A stretch of 64,000 nucleotides of DNA from the NCBI GenBank assembly GCA_013399875.1, contig VXAZ01002374.1, positions 585,956 to 649,955 on the forward strand, written 5' to 3'. Of this stretch, positions 59,880 to 64,000 are shown piece after piece. Each line of letters opens with the position of its first letter. Positions within the stretch are counted from its first letter, which is position 1. Origin of the DNA: Gymnorhina tibicen (Eukaryota; Chordata; Aves; Passeriformes; Artamidae). The notes under the pieces are model-generated. The model saw only the letters and a list, made by a program, of their open reading frames with translations. It had not been told where the DNA came from and searched no databases. A program made the position numbers and the translations under genes.

Positions 59880-60400
59880 CTCGAGCTGGCATAGTTTTTA
59901 AATGAAATCTGTGAGATTGGCATCAACAGCCTTGCCTAATTTTTAGCTAATACCTTGGTGGGTTCTTCATTCGCATCTGGCCGGCGCCGTCACGCTGAGC
60001 CTGATGATAGCAGGCTGCTGCTCTTTCCGAGCGGGAACCCGGGGTACCACCACCGACAGCCTAAACAGGGGCTCGTTCCAAGCACAACAGCACATCACAG
60101 CCAGCGAAGGGTCTGCAGCACAGGACTTCTCCCAAGGCATAAAAAACAGGGAGGGGAGAGGAAGAGAGAGAGAGAGAGGGAAAGAGAGAGAAATGTGTTA
60201 ACTATGCTAACAGTGCCAAGTAATATGCTTCGTTAAAAATTTAATCACCTGCAAGTGCAAAACAAGTGCAAAGCAATCATGTTGTAATTAGCACAGCAAT
60301 TAACACCTCCCTTTTCGATAGCACATGCATCCTAGGAAGTGCATGATTGCAAGTGTTTATGCTGCTGACAAACTAAGTTCCTATAGAGAGGAAAAAATTG
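59880..60400. promoter_or_regulatory. possible regulatory block with CpG cluster
   Basis: CpG dinucleotides cluster at about 59975-60060 (ggccggcgccgtcacgctg, ttccgagcgggaacccgggg). After a GA-rich run there is an AT-rich stretch (60230-60390) with paired caagtgcaaa words (60251 and 60263), atgttgtaattagcacagca, caattaacacctc and gcatgcatcc/gtgcatgattgc. This resembles a developmental enhancer in composition. No transcript or frame supports a gene here. Confidence 0.35.
60149..60193. repeat. GA-rich simple repeat
   Basis: A purine-only stretch dominated by (GA)n. The open frames that cross it show the Arg-Glu repeats expected from it and are not genes. Confidence 0.85.
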
Positions 60401-63400
60401 CTTAAATAGATTTTTTTTTCCCTTCTCGTCTTTTTGGCATTTGGGCTGCTATGCGTCCATGAAACCCCAGCACCAGCTGCCATGTTGGTTTTGTGTGAGC
60501 GCTGCTCCATTGCATAGTGTAACTAACAATTCCGGCTTGAACTGGAGTCTCCTGAAAGATGGCTGCAAGCCTCTAGAGCCCCACTCTGAAACAAAGATGT
60601 AAGTACGAAAATTACAAGATGATTTTTTGCAGACTAGCACTTGCCAAAAGGGAAGAACCAGGCCTGAACTGAAACTGTAGGTTTTGGAATGCAACAGCAA
60701 AGGGGTCAGGACAAACCGGAGCTGTGGCTTCGGGATGGGTCTGCAGCTAAAACACACAAAGCTCCATGGTGCTGAGGTCTCTCTTTGACAAGTGCCCCCA
60801 TTCAAATAGCCAGTTCTCCCCAAAGGCTGTGCTGGAAGCAATGTGATGCAGTTTGATAAACTGGCAGATGCAGGCTTGGCCTGGGAAAACCCCCTGCTGC
60901 CAGCTGTGTCCATGCGACTGCTACTCTTTTACCCACGCACTGGGCTGTCCATGCTCGTCCATGATCTCCTGTTCTTCGTCCCCCCTAAAAACCCTGAGTT
61001 CAACTGTCCCACTCACTGTCCCTCTCCTAGGGCTTGTTGCCAGCTCCTTGTGAGACCCCATGAGGAAGGAAAGCTGGATCTCAGCACTAGCTTAGAGAAG
61101 TTATATAGACTTAAATACTCAGATCCCATGAAGTACTCTTATTTAGAGGACATTCAGCTGTAATAAATGGACTGTGTTTGTACTGGGACAGCACACTCGG
61201 CATCCTGGCAGAAACTCAGTGACTCTCGTGGTTGCTCAGTAACTGACAAAGAGCTGGTCTGGGAACTTGGCATCCAAAAGCTGAGCACCAAAAGGTAAAA
61301 GTCATCTTTGGAAACATAAACCGTGAGGCCAGTCTTGAAGTTCCTTCCCTCCCAGACAATGAGATTGTTGAAAAGTATTTTCATCACATAATTCAGTATA
61401 GGGATTCCTACTTGCTAAGTTAAAAGCCACAAACAACGTTACTATCAGGCCCAGGCCAAACAAATAACCCTGAAATAACAGCAGCTCCTGAAAGTTACTT
61501 CCTTGCTGTATAACCTCAGAAATTCACATTTTACACACCATTAATTCCATTAATTAAGAAAAAATTGGAGCACAAATTCAGCAATTACCATAGAGACAAG
61601 TAGAAGGCAAGTGAAAACAAATCTGGAAAAAAGCCATGGTACCTTTGCCATCCCAATGTATTTTGCTGTTTCTCAAGCTGCTTCTGAACTGAGACAGGCC
61701 AAGTCTGACATGATAGCAGTTTAACCATAAGTTCAGCACAATTTCTGACAACACTGGGGCCCTACATTAATTCCTCTCCCTCCAGCCAATTGACCTGTGT
61801 TTTATTACAGACCTGTGGGTTTCCCATTTTATTTTATTTGAGGTTTTGTTCCCAGCTTCCACTGGCCTGCTTGCACCATTTTCTGCCTCCAATGAACACT
61901 CCAATGGAGCCACAGGCCTTGGAGATGGTTTCATCCCTGTCTCTGTTAGGAAGTGAGCACATATTTGTGGGTTTTTGGCACAGTCCCCATTGCCTTCCTG
62001 TTGTTCAGACTAAACATAAACCTGCCCAATCCTCCTGAATACAGCTCAAGCATCCAGGTTTTGATGCCTTCCATTGGCAGTGGCGGGCACTTACCTCTAG
62101 CACACAACACATTTTATACTACTTTTATAAGTGTTTGGTATGGCATGGGCTGCAGAATCCTGAACTGCATCCCCTAGTCCTACCTGAGGCTGTGCTGGAG
62201 AGGAGTGAGAAGGTCTTGGGATGTGCTTTAAAAGGTCTGCCACCAGCTTGGTGAGAGGTTTGGGGTGATTTCCCTGCCTCTGCTGGAGTTTACCTTCTCA
62301 AAGGCATACTGCTAAATCATCCCTGCCAGAGATGACTTACCCCCAAGGCTCATAAAAGTACTTCAGAAGAGCAGTCGTGTTTGTACTTGAAATGCACTGA
62401 AATAAGCCATGTGTGAGGGTGGGGGGGGCAGGGGTCCTGACGAGAATTCCCCCTGGGACACCGACCCCAGGGTCCTCATCTCCGATGACAGCACATTTCC
62501 AGTGACACAAACACAACATCATGTGCAATCATATTTGCACACAGCATGTTTTGCAAGAAGAAGATCTTGTACAGTGTGCAGTCCACACCTATACTAATTA
62601 GGCATGGTGTGTGGATTCTGTGGTGTCAAGTCCCCTTGTGAACACTAAAATGGGGTCCATCAGGTTGAGGGAAAAAAGTTTGTGCAAGTTGCTTGTTAAA
62701 GTGTTTGGAACACAGCAGGAAGTTTAAATAATGGGAGCCCCTGTTCACTTCAAACCACGAAAAGCTGATAGTTATCACCAATAAAAGTTAGGAAAACCAC
62801 CGGGGGTGAGGAGAACCTTGCACTCATAGGAAACCACAAGTTTGTGTAACTGTACAAAAGCTCATGGTTCAACATATATGCAAAATACATCAGAAATTTC
62901 TCATCCTGGGAACAAGCAAAATAGTCTGTGCCCATGGGAGGCAAACACAGAGGGGGAAACCCTCTCATGGACAAGGGCCACAGTAGAGAGTGACAGACTG
63001 GGACCTATGATCTGCTCAAGGACATGGTTATCAGGAAATTGCCTGGTCCAGGTGTTGCTACAAGGAGCAAGGAGTATGGAATCACTCAATGGCTTTGTTT
63101 GAGTCTAAAAATAAAAAAAAAAAATAAAAAAAATAAAACAAAATAAATGTGTGGCTTTATCAAGTAGGAACAGCACAGCCTACAGCCCTGGACCAACTTC
63201 TTTTGGGTACATCCTCACAAGATCGGTTTTATAAGGCAGAAAGAGTCCTCAAACAACTCTTAACAAATGGACAAGCACCATGGCCAAGCTTCACCAGCAG
63301 GATGCAGCTGTTTCCAGTGCCCTTGGTCCCTGAACTGTCCAGCCAAGTCAAGAGCACCACTATGTCCCTCAAAGACCACTGGGTCACAGTTCTTGGTGTC

Positions 63401-64000
63401 ACATTATAGATGCTGTGCTCACAGCTTTCAGAGAGGTGAATGCGAGTGGCGAAAATTCACAGGGAGCTGTACAGCTTTTTCAATCAGCAAGGCACACGCC
63501 TTTAAAATAACAGATGACATGGGGAGGAAAGTACCAAAGCAGTGAAAGGAGATAGGAAACCCAAGGGTACCTGAAGTGCACGTACAAAAGGCTTGGGAGG
63601 TATTTAGGAAGGCTAAAAACCTGCTTCATTGACCCACTGAGAAAATTTTACTGGGGTTTTTTGTGCTATGACCATTAATAAGACTTCAAAGTCTGTGGCT
63701 GGTCTCCCTGTTAATGGGAGTTTGGAGAGAGTAAGAATCCCACCCCTCACTAATAACCCACCTAAACTTCACAGGCACTTTTCTCCCACAACTGGGGAAG
63801 ATAACATTTCTCACTGATATTTCTGAGCCTGGAATAAAAGGGAGCGAAAAACACAGAGAAAGAAAAAAAACTCTGAATTCCCACTCATTTTGCATATCCA
63901 GGTTCCCAGGCACCCATCCCTTTTTTACTAAAGCAGGGGGAGAAATATATTTAATAAAGATCTGGCAGGAGTATGATGAAATAATGAGTAGGATGAGACC
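60401..64000. other. non-coding region to the window end
   Basis: No gene recognised. The 154-codon minus-strand frame at 60449-60913 and the 106-codon plus-strand frame at 60843-61163 show no domain. An A-rich stretch with T and C interruptions lies at 63107-63147. G8 occurs at about 62421. Confidence 0.5.
63107..63147 (+). repeat. A-rich low-complexity tract
   Basis: A runs interrupted by T and one C, ending in aaataaatg. It could be an old poly(A) tail, but the sequence before it shows no recognisable retroposed gene. Confidence 0.7.

Noticed and set aside
63107..63147. Poly(A)-like tail suggesting a processed pseudogene
   Set aside because: The preceding sequence contains no recognisable exon-joined coding region and no flanking target-site duplication was found.

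Overview
The window looks like non-coding nuclear DNA from a bird. The evidence is several 3'-end fragments of CR1 LINEs in avian-type subfamilies, low overall repeat density, an AT-leaning base composition, no L1 or Alu-like elements, and no bacterial-style gene packing. The species cannot be named from the sequence. I could not assign any known protein-coding gene, tRNA, rRNA or microRNA. Almost all open frames are short and behave like chance frames; the longest (about 180-215 codons) are about as long as expected by chance in 64 kb, except where a LINE reverse-transcriptase remnant explains one of them.

Layout. 1-5 kb: unannotated DNA, a Jockey-superfamily (L2/CR1-like) reverse-transcriptase remnant at about 3.42-3.78 kb, and a CR1 3' end at 4.51-5.05 kb on the minus strand. 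5-14 kb: mostly unique sequence, with a possible old CR1 trace at 6.84 kb and an inverted-arm repeat at 8.9 kb. 14.4-14.8 kb: a second minus-strand CR1. 16.3-19 kb: a conserved-element-like block and two ancient inverted-arm repeats. 22.0-22.6 kb: the only place where splice signals, phase, an open frame and poly(A) signals line up, giving a tentative last-two-exons model. 23.50-23.95 kb: a 454-base assembly gap flanked by A19 and G22. 30.7-30.9 kb: an old repeat whose centre is a perfect 17+17 bp palindrome. 34-40 kb: AT-rich blocks with clustered homeodomain-type TAAT sites, including three AATGAG motifs exactly 15 bp apart. 52-53.4 kb: two CR1 fragments in opposite orientation. 53.77 kb: an (ATT)13 microsatellite. 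56.8-57.7 kb and 59.9-60.4 kb: CpG-richer segments next to AT-rich, enhancer-like blocks. 58.8-59.3 kb: a fossil CR1 of the type abundant in turtles.

Overall reading: an intergenic or deep intronic region, possibly a regulatory gene desert, with fossil retroposons and short ancient palindromic repeats. The points most worth checking are the candidate exon pair at 22 kb, the perfect palindrome at 30.8 kb, the set of ancient inverted-arm repeats, and the regulatory-looking blocks at 35.8, 57.4 and 60.3 kb. No undescribed gene system could be shown from the sequence alone.
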